From Halomonas urmiana (GTDB lineage Bacteria > Pseudomonadota > Gammaproteobacteria > Pseudomonadales > Halomonadaceae): a DNA stretch of 64,000 bases. Made by a program: the position numbers and the translations under genes. The notes under the pieces were generated by a model. That model was not told the origin of the DNA, made no database searches, and worked only from the letters and a program-made list of their open reading frames with translations. Positions within the stretch are counted from its first letter, which is position 1; each line of letters begins with the position of its first letter. Below, in pieces: positions 57,188 to 64,000 of this stretch. The stretch covers positions 55,629 to 119,628 of the forward strand of contig NZ_VBUI01000014.1 in the NCBI RefSeq assembly GCF_005780185.1, written 5' to 3'.

Positions 57188-57654
57188 CCCCGGCCGTGAA
57201 GATACTGGAGAAGGCCGGCGTGGCCTTCCAGCTCAACAGTTACGAGCACGATCCCCGCACCCCCGCCTACGGTGAGGAGGCCGCCCGGGTGTTGGGCCTG
57301 CCGGCCGACGAGGTGTTCAAGACCCTGCTCGCCCGCCTCGACGACGGCCGCCTGGCGGTAGCCATCGTGCCGGTGCCCTGTCAGCTCGATCTCAAGGCAC
57401 TGGCCCGAGCCGCCGGGGCGCGCAAGGCGAGCCTCGCCGACCCCGCCGAGGCCGAGCGCGCCACCGGCTACGTGGTGGGCGGCATCAGTCCGCTGGGCCA
57501 GCGCAAGCGCCTGCCCACCTTCCTCGATGAGAGCGCCCGGGCCCTCGAGGCGATACACGTCAGCGGCGGCCGGCGGGGGCTCGAGATCCGCCTCGCCCCC
57601 GGCGATCTGGCACGCCTGACCGGCGCCCGCGAGGCTCCGCTGGCGCGGCGCTGA
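57184..57654 (+). CDS. ybaK: Cys-tRNA(Pro)/Cys-tRNA(Cys) deacylase YbaK (EbsC)
   Basis: A 156-aa trans-editing enzyme that hydrolyses mischarged Cys-tRNA(Pro). It starts MTPAVKILEKAGVAFQLNSY with EHDPRTPAYGEEAARVLGLP, VFKTLLARLDDGRLAVAIVP (the conserved Lys in VFKTLL), and the YVVGGISPLGQRKRLPTFLD motif, all characteristic of the YbaK clade of the bacterial prolyl-tRNA editing family. Length is close to E. coli YbaK (159 aa). Translationally coupled to the thioesterase. Confidence 0.92.
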   Translation: MTPAVKILEKAGVAFQLNSYEHDPRTPAYGEEAARVLGLPADEVFKTLLARLDDGRLAVAIVPVPCQLDLKALARAAGARKASLADPAEAERATGYVVGGISPLGQRKRLPTFLDESARALEAIHVSGGRRGLEIRLAPGDLARLTGAREAPLARR

Positions 57655-57727
57655 ACCGAGCGCCGCCGGAGCCGAACCCGCTACGCCGCTGTCATATCCC
57701 CACAGCCCTCCACCGACGGGAGCCCCC

Positions 57728-58054
57728 ATGGCCATCCGCTACACCCTCTGGCTGGACCCGGACGACACCCCTCGCCACCGCGCCGTCGAGGCCGACCTGA
57801 CGCGCTACTTCATCGACCGCTTCGCCGACTATCCGCACATCCGCTTGTTCGGCGCCGACCCTTACGATTATGATGCGCCGTTCAATCGCCTCTACGACGT
57901 GCTGATGGCAAGGGCCGGCGAGTACTGCGAGCGGGAATGGCGCTACGTGCCCACCCCCGAGCAGCTCAACCGCGCCTTCTTCCTGGCCGTGGGGCACTCG
58001 AACAAGTTTGTACGGGACAACGACGATGGTGATCCGAACCGATCAGGCCCCTGA
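57728..58054 (+). CDS. Small conserved protein overlapping the DUF501 gene
   Basis: A 108-aa soluble protein starting MAIRYTLWLDPDDTPRHRAV. Other segments are DLTRYFIDRFADYPHIRLFG and REWRYVPTPEQLNRAFFLAV. I know no function; its aromatic and charged pattern does not match a catalytic family I can name. Its 3' end overlaps the DUF501 gene by 29 nt in another frame, so the two are read from one transcript. Confidence 0.65.
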   Translation: MAIRYTLWLDPDDTPRHRAVEADLTRYFIDRFADYPHIRLFGADPYDYDAPFNRLYDVLMARAGEYCEREWRYVPTPEQLNRAFFLAVGHSNKFVRDNDDGDPNRSGP

Positions 58055-58547
58055 TGAGCGCCAGCTGGCCATCATCGCCGAGCAACTCGGCCGCGCGCCC
58101 CGCGGCATCGAGGCCCTGGCCGCCACCGACGGCGAGGGCACGCCGCTGGTGCTGCGCATGGCGCCCATCGTCGATGGCAAGCCCTTCCCGACGCTCTACT
58201 GGCTCTGCTCGGAGCGTCTCAAGATCGAGATCTCGCACATCGAGGCCGCCGGGGTGATCAAGCAGCTGGAGACCCGCCTGCAGGAGGATCCCGACTTCCT
58301 GGCCGCCTACCACCGCAGCCACGACGCCTACGTGGCCGCGCGCTGGGCCTACATGAGCGAGGCGCAGCAGGCGGAGGTCTTCCGCCTCGGGTATGATGGC
58401 GTGCTCACCGCGCGCGGCATCGGCGGGATCGCCAACCGCGACCAAGTCCGCTGCCTGCATACCCAGTATGCCCACCACCTGTGCGGCGAGAACGTCATCG
58501 GCCAGTGGCTCGACGCGTACTACGGGGTAGCCGACTGCCTACCGTGA
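58026..58547 (+). CDS. DUF501 protein
   Basis: A 173-aa protein. It shows the DUF501 pattern: QLGRAPRGIEALAATDGEGT, LRMAPIVDGKPFPTLYWLCS, and near the C-terminus IGGIANRDQVRCLHTQYAHH with LCGENVIGQWL. Cys and His residues (LYWLCSE, RCLHTQYAHHLC) are well placed for metal binding, but this is inference. The start at 58026 (MVIRTDQAPDERQL) is preferred over a TTG at 58008. Family function is unknown. Confidence 0.8.
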   Translation: MVIRTDQAPDERQLAIIAEQLGRAPRGIEALAATDGEGTPLVLRMAPIVDGKPFPTLYWLCSERLKIEISHIEAAGVIKQLETRLQEDPDFLAAYHRSHDAYVAARWAYMSEAQQAEVFRLGYDGVLTARGIGGIANRDQVRCLHTQYAHHLCGENVIGQWLDAYYGVADCLP

Positions 58548-58626
58548 CTCCGCCACCCGGCCGATTGCATCACCCCGCGACATAGTCCCCGACGACCCCA
58601 TTCCGATAACATAAGGAGAACTCCGG

Positions 58627-58749
58627 ATGTACCTGGATACCCATGTGATTGCCAGTCTCGCGCTGATCACCAGCATGATCGTCATCAGCGGCGTGGGCAT
58701 CAAGCTGCTGCGCCAGGCCATGAAACGCGACGCCTCGGGCGCTCGCTGA
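58627..58749 (+). CDS. 40-aa single-helix membrane protein
   Basis: MYLDTHVIASLALITSMIVI is followed by SGVGIKLLRQAMKRDASGAR: a short N-terminus, one membrane helix of about 20 residues, and a basic C-terminal tail (likely inside). A strong AAGGAG ribosome site lies 8-9 nt before the ATG. It has its own strong terminator at 58765-58795, which favours a real gene. No known family. Confidence 0.65.
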   Translation: MYLDTHVIASLALITSMIVISGVGIKLLRQAMKRDASGAR

Positions 58750-58764
58750 GCCGACCATCATGAC

Positions 58765-58795
58765 CGCGAAGGGCGCCTTGAAGGCGCCCTTCGCG
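58765..58795 (+). terminator. Strong hairpin terminator after the 40-aa gene
   Basis: A perfect 15-bp stem (58765-58779 with 58781-58795) across a single base, so the real loop is larger, followed by TTTGC. Confidence 0.8.
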
Positions 58796-58865
58796 TTTGC
58801 GGACCGGGCACATCCGGTGCCGTGACCGAAACCGCCAGCATGATGGCCCTGCCAAGGAGGAGAGC

Positions 58866-59420
58866 ATGTCGAGATTCTGCGTTTACCTGGGGTCCCGGGA
58901 GGGCCGCGACCCGCAACACCTCGAGGCCGCCGAGGGGCTCGGCGAGGAGCTCGCTCGGCGCGGCCACGGCCTGGTCTACGGCGGCGCCCGCATCGGCCTG
59001 ATGGGCCGGCTGGCCGATGCCGTGCTGGCCGCCGGCGGCGAGGTGATCGGGGTGATGCCCGACCACCTGGTCGAACGTGAACAGGCCCACCACGGCCTGA
59101 CCAAGCTGGTACGGGTGCACAACATGCATGAGCGCAAGGCCAGCATGGCGGCCCACGCCGATGCCTTCATCGCGCTGCCCGGCGGCATCGGAACCCTGGA
59201 GGAGTTCTTCGAGGCCTGGACCTGGCACTACCTGGGTCTGCACGACAAGCCCATCGGCGTGCTCGACAGCGCCGGCTTCTACGCGCCGCTGCTGACGTTT
59301 CTCGACAGCACGGTGGAACAGGGCTTCCTGAACGGCCGGACCCGGGCTGAGCTGATCGATGCCACCGCCCCCATCGAGCTACTGAACGCCCTGGAGACCC
59401 GGCTGGCCCGCGACGCCTGA
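58866..59420 (+). CDS. LOG-family protein (TIGR00730)
   Basis: A 184-aa Rossmann-like protein. MSRFCVYLGSREGRDPQHLE gives the N-terminal strand (the family has CVYCGSS), GLVYGGARIGLMGRLADAVL is the GGxxGLMG loop, and IALPGGIGTLEEFFEAWTW is the PGGxGTxxE motif. Many members are cytokinin-riboside 5'-monophosphate phosphoribohydrolases (nucleoside 5'-monophosphate N-glycosidases). An AAGGAGGAGAGC ribosome site precedes the ATG at 58866. Confidence 0.88.
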   Translation: MSRFCVYLGSREGRDPQHLEAAEGLGEELARRGHGLVYGGARIGLMGRLADAVLAAGGEVIGVMPDHLVEREQAHHGLTKLVRVHNMHERKASMAAHADAFIALPGGIGTLEEFFEAWTWHYLGLHDKPIGVLDSAGFYAPLLTFLDSTVEQGFLNGRTRAELIDATAPIELLNALETRLARDA

Positions 59421-59546
59421 TCGAGGGCATACGGGGCGCCTCGGCCTCGCCATCGGCACCGCATGACCGTGGCGAGGCCGTGCATCGAGTCCGAGCGTGG
59501 TCATGGCGGGAGAGCAGAGACTGAAGTTTTCGGGGCGCCTGTCGCG

Positions 59547-60047
59547 TCAGGCGTCGGCGTCGAGTTCGAGGGTGCGCTGGTAGGTGAGCTGCAGCAGGCG
59601 GGCGTCTTCCCCGGCGCGATGCCGATGGATGTCCCGCTCGAGGATGAGGGCTTCCTTGGTGCGGCTCCACAGCGCCTGCTGCGATTCGCTCAGCAGGATG
59701 CGTAGCGCCTCCAGGCGGAAGGCCGGCAGCATGCCGGCATGATGGAAGAGCAGCGACAGCCAGGTGTTGTCATAGCCCCAGCTGTCGCTGTAGGCGATGC
59801 CAACCTCTCCCAGCTCATCGTTAAGCCAGCGCGCCACCTGACGCACCGGATACCCCTCGCGCTGCAGCCGGCCGCGGCTGATGCCGTGCAGCAACTCGGC
59901 CTTGGGGTCCCAGTGCGTCCACTCGTCCAGCGGCTGGACGAGGAAGGCGCAGGTGCTGCCATCGGCGCGGGCGAGGCCGACCTCGATGGGGTAGCTGCCG
60001 CGCCCGAAGCCGGACGCCTCGATATCCAGCAGTGTGGGTAGCGTCAC
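59547..60047 (-). CDS. DEDD-type 3'-5' exonuclease-like protein
   Basis: A 166-aa protein. TLPTLLDIEASGFGRGSYPI supplies the DxE motif, and GIAYSDSWGYDNTWLSLLF and RHRAGEDARLLQLTY supply later acidic residues, so it fits the DEDD exonuclease (RNase T/DnaQ) fold. The first residue is read from GTG with AAGGAC 10 nt upstream. The substrate, RNA or DNA, cannot be said. It lies 49 nt after the Sel1 gene on the same strand. Confidence 0.7.
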   Translation of the reverse strand: MTLPTLLDIEASGFGRGSYPIEVGLARADGSTCAFLVQPLDEWTHWDPKAELLHGISRGRLQREGYPVRQVARWLNDELGEVGIAYSDSWGYDNTWLSLLFHHAGMLPAFRLEALRILLSESQQALWSRTKEALILERDIHRHRAGEDARLLQLTYQRTLELDADA

Positions 60048-60096
60048 GGGCGGGAGAGTCCTTGGTCGAAGTGGCCGGTGCCGTCGCGGCAAAGGC

Positions 60097-60657
60097 CTAG
60101 TGTCGCGTCTCGCCTCCGGCCTTGTCCACTGCTGCGGCGCCCAGGGCACTCGCCCGCGACGTGGCGTCATCCTGTGACTCATGGAAGCCGGCCAGGCGAT
60201 CGGCCAGGGCCTGCCAGTGCCCGGCCTTCTCGGCATCCACCGGCAGGGCCAACTCGCCATGGCGATAGGCCCGGGCGAGGCGGGTCGCCGCCAAGGGATG
60301 GCCCGCTTCACCGGCACGTGCGTACCAGGTCACGGCGTGGTCGTCGCGCCGAGGATACTGGGCACAGCCGTGCTCGTGGATCTGACCCGCCTGATACTGC
60401 GCCTTGATGTCCCCGGCCTGGGCAGCCTCGAGCACATAGCGCGCTCCGCGGGCCTTGTCCTGGGGACTGACGCCACGATGGAAGAGCATGTGCCCGTACT
60501 CTGCCAGCGCCGCCGGATGCCCGGCATCGGCACAGCGCTGGAAGAGGTGCATGGTCAGGCGCTGCGTTCGCGGCGAACGGGGCAGCCAGCGAATATGAAA
60601 CAGCTGCTGCGCAAGCCGGTATTCGAGCCGGGTGAACAGTGAGGATGCCTCTGGCAT
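60097..60657 (-). CDS. Sel1-like/TPR repeat protein
   Basis: A 186-aa protein of repeated helix pairs: QRCADAGHPAALAEYGHMLF, LEAAQAGDIKAQYQAGQIHE and YARAGEAGHPLAATRLARAY are three Sel1-like units of about 36 residues. The start MPEASSLFTRLEYRLAQQLF is chosen over an open frame upstream. Sel1 proteins act as scaffolds for partners; the partner here is unknown. The 297-bp gap to yaaA shows no other gene. Confidence 0.75.
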   Translation of the reverse strand: MPEASSLFTRLEYRLAQQLFHIRWLPRSPRTQRLTMHLFQRCADAGHPAALAEYGHMLFHRGVSPQDKARGARYVLEAAQAGDIKAQYQAGQIHEHGCAQYPRRDDHAVTWYARAGEAGHPLAATRLARAYRHGELALPVDAEKAGHWQALADRLAGFHESQDDATSRASALGAAAVDKAGGETRH

Positions 60658-60954
60658 GGCAACTACCCTGCGTCCAGTGAAGCGGAGGGAAGCCGGCCAC
60701 GCCCTGTGTCCGGCATCCCTCCTGGCAATAAACGATGGCCTTCCGGGCTCCGCCGGGGCTTTGGGATGGCAAGCATACGCTCGCCCCGTCGGTGACTCAA
60801 CCCTAGCCACTTGTTACGCCGCCGGGGGCCTGCGGCCGCTCCCTGAAAGGCGAGGTGGGTAGAGGCTATCTCCCCGATAGCCCATGGCGTGCAGGCGACT
60901 TGATATACTGCGCGCTACCGCCATCCGGCCACCTTTCCGCGACAGGAGCTCCCC

Positions 60955-61734
60955 ATGCTGAGCGTGATCTCGCCCGCCAAGACGCTAGACTTCGAGACCC
61001 CCGCCACCACGAACCGGCACACCCAGCCGGACCATCTCGAACGGAGCCAGGAGCTGATCGAGATCCTGCGGGACTACTCGCCCCAGCGGCTCAGCGAGCT
61101 GATGAGCATCAGCGACAAGCTCGCCGGGCTCAACGCCGCCCGCTTCGCCGAGTGGCACACGCCCTTCACCCCGGAGAATGCCAAACCCGCCGCCCAGGCC
61201 TTCCAGGGCGACGTCTACGTGGGCCTCGAGGCCGACACCTTCGATGACGGCGACAACGCCTTCGCCCAGGAGCACCTGCGCATCCTCTCCGGCCTCTACG
61301 GCCTGCTGCGCCCACTGGATCTGATCCAACCCTACCGCCTGGAGATGGGCACCCGACTCGAGAACCCGGCGGGCAAGGATCTCTATGCCTTCTGGAAGGC
61401 GACGCTGACCGCCGAGCTCGATCGTGCCGTGGCCGCCAGCGGCAGCCCGGTGCTGGTCAACCTGGCATCCAACGAGTACTTCAAGGCGATCGACACCAAG
61501 CGGCTCGCCTCCCGGGTGATCACCCCGGTCTTCAAGGACGAGAAGAACGGCAAGCTGAAGATCATCAGCTTCTATGCCAAGAAGGCCCGCGGGCTGATGG
61601 GCGCCTGGATGATCCGCGAGCGCCTCGACGACCCCGAGGGGTTGAAGGACTTCGACGTGGCCGGCTACGCCTTCAACGCCGCGCTCTCCGAGGGCGACAC
61701 CCTGGTCTTCACCCGCGCCGAGGGCGCCACCTGA
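60955..61734 (+). CDS. yaaA: Peroxide stress protein YaaA (DUF328/UPF0246)
   Basis: A 259-aa protein (E. coli 258 aa). It starts [20 protein letters not shown], and conserved parts include [34 protein letters not shown] and [20 protein letters not shown]. coli YaaA limits free iron during H2O2 stress and binds DNA through a helix-hairpin-helix. A GACAGGAG ribosome site precedes it. It converges on the isochorismatase gene with 18 nt between. Confidence 0.95.
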   Translation: MLSVISPAKTLDFETPATTNRHTQPDHLERSQELIEILRDYSPQRLSELMSISDKLAGLNAARFAEWHTPFTPENAKPAAQAFQGDVYVGLEADTFDDGDNAFAQEHLRILSGLYGLLRPLDLIQPYRLEMGTRLENPAGKDLYAFWKATLTAELDRAVAASGSPVLVNLASNEYFKAIDTKRLASRVITPVFKDEKNGKLKIISFYAKKARGLMGAWMIRERLDDPEGLKDFDVAGYAFNAALSEGDTLVFTRAEGAT

Positions 61735-61752
61735 GGCCGCTCATCCAGACGC

Positions 61753-62328
61753 TCAATTGAACGTCAGAGGGCGCGCCGAGCGCCCCTTGAGGAAGCGGCG
61801 GTGAGCCTGCTTGAAGCGCTCGTCGTCGCAGCGCTGCAACCACTCGTAGGCCACCATGTCGGCACTCACCGCCACCGCGCCGGCCTGGGTCATCCGCTCT
61901 CTCGCCAGACGCGCCTCACCGACACGACGGCTGGCGGTCGCCTCGACCAGCCAATAGACCTCGTAGCCCGCCTCGAGCAGGCCGAGCCCCGTCTGCATCA
62001 CGCAGATATGCGCCTCGCTGCCGCACAGCACCACCTGACGCTTGCCACTCTCGGCCAGCGCCTCGGCGAAGGCCGGCTCGTCATGGGCACCGAAATGCAG
62101 CTTCTGCCAGAGGCGATGATCCGGCAGCGCCTCCAGCAGGCGGGGCTCGCTTCCCCCCAACCCCTGGGGATACTGCTCGGTGACCCAGACCGGCACCTCC
62201 AGAGAGCCGGCCAGCGCCCCTAGCCAGGCCGCCTCCGTGACCGCCTGTTCGCCGTGCTCGATCACTGGCAGCAGGCCGGCCTGCAGGTCGACGATCAGCA
62301 GCAGGCTCTTCTCTCGTGACAGGCGCAT
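61753..62328 (-). CDS. Isochorismatase-family cysteine hydrolase
   Basis: A 191-aa hydrolase. The catalytic Asp is in LLIVDLQAGLLPVI, the Lys in RLWQKLHFGA and the Cys in VLCGSEAHICVMQTGLGLLE, the standard Asp-Lys-Cys triad, with the cis-peptide near GSEAHI. Closest to the YcaC type, but the substrate is unknown. It stands alone between yaaA and the Tim44 gene. A 113-bp gap separates it from the divergent Tim44-domain gene. Confidence 0.85.
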   Translation of the reverse strand: MRLSREKSLLLIVDLQAGLLPVIEHGEQAVTEAAWLGALAGSLEVPVWVTEQYPQGLGGSEPRLLEALPDHRLWQKLHFGAHDEPAFAEALAESGKRQVVLCGSEAHICVMQTGLGLLEAGYEVYWLVEATASRRVGEARLARERMTQAGAVAVSADMVAYEWLQRCDDERFKQAHRRFLKGRSARPLTFN

Positions 62329-62456
62329 GGTCGGGCTCCTTGGTAGGTGATGGTGGCGCGGTTAGTGGTCGTGGCCGACCAGCATAGCCGCTAGAATGGA
62401 AACTTCCGATTTTTCCCGTATCACCCCCCCCCCCTTCCTCGATGGAGATTCCCCCG

Positions 62457-63263
62457 ATGCGTCACCTCCTCGTCATGCTCATGGTCGGCGTGCTGGGCTT
62501 CGGCCTCGCCGTGGACCATGCCGATGCCCGCCGCTTGGGTGGCGGCAAGAGCTTCGGCAGCCAGTCGCGCAGCGTGCAGCAGCCCGCCGCCACCACCAGC
62601 CGAGACGCCGCCGGCAACCGCACCAACCAGACTCGTCCGAAGTCCCGCCTGGGCGGGATGCTCGGCGGCATGCTGGCCGGTGGCCTGCTCGCCGCACTGT
62701 TCTTCGGCGGCGCCTTCGATGAACTTCGCCTGATGGACATTCTGCTGGTCGCCGGCGTGGCCTTCCTACTCTTCCGGCTGTTCGCCAGCCGTCGGCGGAC
62801 CGCCACGGCGGGCGAACCGAGCCCCCAAGAGACTGCGGCGCGTCCCCATGCCTTCCAGGCCGCGAGTGCGCAGATGGGCGGCGGACTCGCCTCGGAGCCC
62901 GAGTGGTTCGACCGCGAGCGCTTCCTGGGCGGTGCCAAGGAGCACTTCATGACCCTGCAGCGCGCCTGGGACAACAACGACTTCGCCGGCATCCAGGAGT
63001 ACGTGACGCCGGAGCTCTACAACCTGCTGCGCGAGGAGCGCGACCGCCAGCCGGCCAACAACCGCACCGAGATCGTTCGCCTGTTCGCCGAGCTGGGCGA
63101 TATCCGCGAGGTCGGCCAGCAGGCCGAGGCCACGGTGATCTTCCACGGCATCATCGCCGAGAACGACGAGGAAACCGAGTTCAACGAGACCTGGCACCTG
63201 ATCCGTCAGCTGCGCGATGATGCGCCCTGGTACCTCCAGGGCATCGAGCAGAACCCGAGCTGA
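62457..63263 (+). CDS. Tim44-domain membrane protein
   Basis: A 268-aa protein. MRHLLVMLMVGVLGFGLAVD is an N-terminal hydrophobic or signal-like segment; a Gln/Ser/Arg-rich linker, a glycine-rich helix (MLGGMLAGGLLAALFFGGAF) and a second helix (LMDILLVAGVAFLLFRLF) follow. The C-terminal half (about 145-268) is Tim44-like: FLGGAKEHFMTLQRAWDNND, YVTPELYNLL, and WHLIRQLRDDAPWYLQGIEQ. Bacterial Tim44-domain proteins are poorly understood. GGAG 9 nt before the ATG at 62457 favours it over the ATG at 62442. Confidence 0.8.
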   Translation: MRHLLVMLMVGVLGFGLAVDHADARRLGGGKSFGSQSRSVQQPAATTSRDAAGNRTNQTRPKSRLGGMLGGMLAGGLLAALFFGGAFDELRLMDILLVAGVAFLLFRLFASRRRTATAGEPSPQETAARPHAFQAASAQMGGGLASEPEWFDRERFLGGAKEHFMTLQRAWDNNDFAGIQEYVTPELYNLLREERDRQPANNRTEIVRLFAELGDIREVGQQAEATVIFHGIIAENDEETEFNETWHLIRQLRDDAPWYLQGIEQNPS

Positions 63264-63292
63264 TCACTCGCCACACCTCGAACCGAAACGCG

Positions 63293-63321
63293 AAAGGCCG
63301 GGCAATGCCTGCCCGGCCTTT
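63293..63321. terminator. Bidirectional terminator between the Tim44 gene and the lipoprotein gene
   Basis: A perfect 12-bp stem (63293-63304 with 63310-63321), 5-nt loop, then TTTCC on the plus strand and A-rich on the other side. Confidence 0.85.
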
Positions 63322-63341
63322 TCCTTGCCACGATGCTGTAA

Positions 63342-63542
63342 TCAGTTTTGCGCGTCTTCCGCCGCCTGCTCCAGGTTCTCGCCCATCTCTTCGACGCCTT
63401 CTCCCATCTCTTCCACAGACTCGTCGATGTTCTCGCCCGCCTGCTCGGCAGGTCCTTCCTCCTCACAGGCGGCCAGGCCGGCCCCCAGCATGGCGATCAG
63501 CAGGGCCAGGCCAAGCTTGCGCAGCATGTTGCTCTGTTTCAT
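63342..63542 (-). CDS. Small acidic lipoprotein
   Basis: A 66-aa lipoprotein: a signal sequence MKQSNMLRKLGLALLIAMLG with lipobox GLAAC (cleavage before Cys 26), then a mature part of about 41 residues that is strongly acidic, with the repeat VEEMGEGVEEMGENLEQAAED having heptad spacing and so a likely coiled coil. An AGGAGG ribosome site lies 8 nt before the ATG at 63542; an ATG two codons earlier is also in frame. It resembles small acidic envelope lipoproteins, function unknown. Confidence 0.8.
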   Translation of the reverse strand: MKQSNMLRKLGLALLIAMLGAGLAACEEEGPAEQAGENIDESVEEMGEGVEEMGENLEQAAEDAQN

Positions 63543-63657
63543 GATCATCTCCTCCTGAGATATCGTAATCCATTGCACGTGTATCGACGTACACCCTAGC
63601 CGCTCACGCATGATCTGGCTACCCCGCCCCTGCCCCGCTCCCGGCGCCCCGAACCAA

Positions 63658-63689
63658 AACGCCCCCGCCTCCTTCGAGGCGGGGGCGTT
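63658..63689. terminator. GC-rich hairpin terminator
   Basis: A 14-bp stem (63658-63671 with 63676-63689), loop CTTC, with A-rich and T-containing flanks. It lies upstream of the lipoprotein gene and 3' of the rRNA operon. Confidence 0.8.
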
Positions 63690-63793
63690 GCTGTTGGGGC
63701 AGCGCATGACAGGAGGGGTGAACGACGCATCGCACCGGAGCTGGGCGAGCCGCTCTCCCCTGCCCGGTCACAAAACCCTGCGCCCCATATGAA

Positions 63794-63824
63794 AAAACCC
63801 CGAGCTCGCTGAGCTCGGGGTTTT
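63794..63824 (-). terminator. Second hairpin terminator 3' of the rRNA operon
   Basis: AAAACCCCGAGCTC pairs with GAGCTCGGGGTTTT (63811-63824) across GCT; on the minus strand it runs into a T tract. It directly follows the broken 5S fragment. Confidence 0.85.
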
Positions 63825-63830
63825 CTCGGC

Positions 63831-63887
63831 ATAGGTGCCTGACGATGACTTGGCCGGCACTCCGGGACTCTCCATGGGGAGGCCCCC
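63831..63887 (-). pseudogene. Broken copy of the 5S rRNA 3' end
   Basis: Read on the minus strand, GGGGCCTCCCCATG and GAGAGT are followed by a 15-16 nt insert, then AGTCATCGTCAGGCACCTAT. Apart from the insert this matches the 3' end of the true 5S gene at 63930-64000, including 19 identical bases at the end. It is flanked by terminators on both sides. It is too short to be a gene and looks like a remnant of a duplicated 5S. Confidence 0.7.
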
Positions 63888-63895
63888 GAAACGAC

Positions 63896-63922
63896 GAAAC
63901 CCCGACCAATGGCCGGGGTTTC
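63896..63922 (-). terminator. First terminator after 5S rRNA
   Basis: GAAACCCCG (63896-63904) pairs with CGGGGTTTC (63914-63922); on the minus strand it continues into TCGTTTC. It begins 7 nt beyond the 5S end. Confidence 0.85.
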
Positions 63923-63929
63923 TGAATAG

Positions 63930-64000
63930 GTGCCTGACGATGACCTACTCTCGCATGGGGAGGCCCCACACTACCATCGGCGCTGATCGGTTTCACTGCT
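63930..64000 (-). rRNA. rrf: 5S ribosomal RNA, 3' part, runs off the window
   Basis: On the minus strand the segment reads GATCAGCGCCGATGGTAG, TGTGGGGCCTCCCC, CGAGAGTAGG, then TCATCGTCAGGCAC, the conserved 3' half of gammaproteobacterial 5S rRNA. The 5' part and the rest of the rRNA operon lie beyond 64000. Confidence 0.95.

Overview
This window reads as a chromosomal core segment of a high-GC gammaproteobacterium, most likely a Halomonadaceae (Halomonas-like) organism. The reasons are family-level gene order (coaBC-dut-algC-argB-slmA; xerD-dsbC-hom-thrC-recJ; ffh / rpsP-rimM-trmD-rplS; ftsY-ftsE-ftsX-rpoH; minCDE), an acetoacetyl-CoA reductase of the PHB pathway, and protein sequences resembling Halomonas and Pseudomonas homologues. 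No phage, integrase, transposase or CRISPR array was seen.

Layout. 0.2-4.1 kb (minus): DUF2007 protein, rlmI, mutM, rpmG, rpmB, radC. 4.2-9.1 kb (plus): coaBC, dut, algC, argB, slmA. 9.3-13.2 kb (minus): rpoH and the coupled ftsY-ftsE-ftsX cluster. 13.3-14.3 kb (plus): rsmD, zapB. 14.3-20.9 kb (minus): rimI, an unknown 272-aa protein, a BolA-like gene, a 14-TM MFS exporter, an acidic unknown protein, lysS, and prfB with its programmed +1 frameshift. 21.1-26.5 kb: fadL behind two PsrA-like operator boxes, diverging from a MerR regulator / Cu-type P1B ATPase / 25-aa membrane peptide cluster, then a VOC protein. 26.5-37.8 kb (minus): YitT-like protein, recJ, thrC, hom, dsbC, xerD, rplS, trmD, rimM, rpsP, ffh. 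38.0-40.2 kb (plus): a YpjD-like CcsA-domain protein and a CNNM/CorC-family protein. 40.2-41.5 kb (minus): acyltransferase and TetR. 41.7-45.2 kb (plus): an SRAP paralogue lacking its catalytic residues and a periplasmic pitrilysin-type protease. 45.3-48.8 kb (minus): sbcB, minE, minD, minC. 49.1-51.9 kb (plus): a 926-aa HEAT/DUF349 protein. Then phaB (minus), an initiator tRNA with its own promoter and terminator, cnoX, patB (minus), a run of small plus-strand metabolic and unknown genes, a 40-aa membrane peptide, a LOG-family gene, a DEDD exonuclease and a Sel1 protein (minus), yaaA, an isochorismatase-family hydrolase (minus), a Tim44-domain protein, a small acidic lipoprotein, and at the right edge the 3' end of an rRNA operon (5S, minus strand).

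The cell-division theme is strong: SlmA, ZapB, FtsE/X/Y and MinCDE all lie here. Translation and export genes (L28, L33, L19, S16, RimM, TrmD, Ffh, FtsY, LysRS, RF2, tRNA-fMet) make up much of the rest.

The least ordinary signals are: (1) an SRAP-fold protein with all four active-site residues replaced; (2) 7-bp periodic repeats (AGCNNNN) placed at or just after stop codons of slmA, rpoH, thrC and hom; (3) two long imperfect palindromes 3' of lysS and hom; (4) a broken copy of the 5S rRNA 3' end between stacked terminators; (5) a MerR regulator with a divalent-type cysteine controlling a Cu-type pump; and (6) two tiny membrane proteins.
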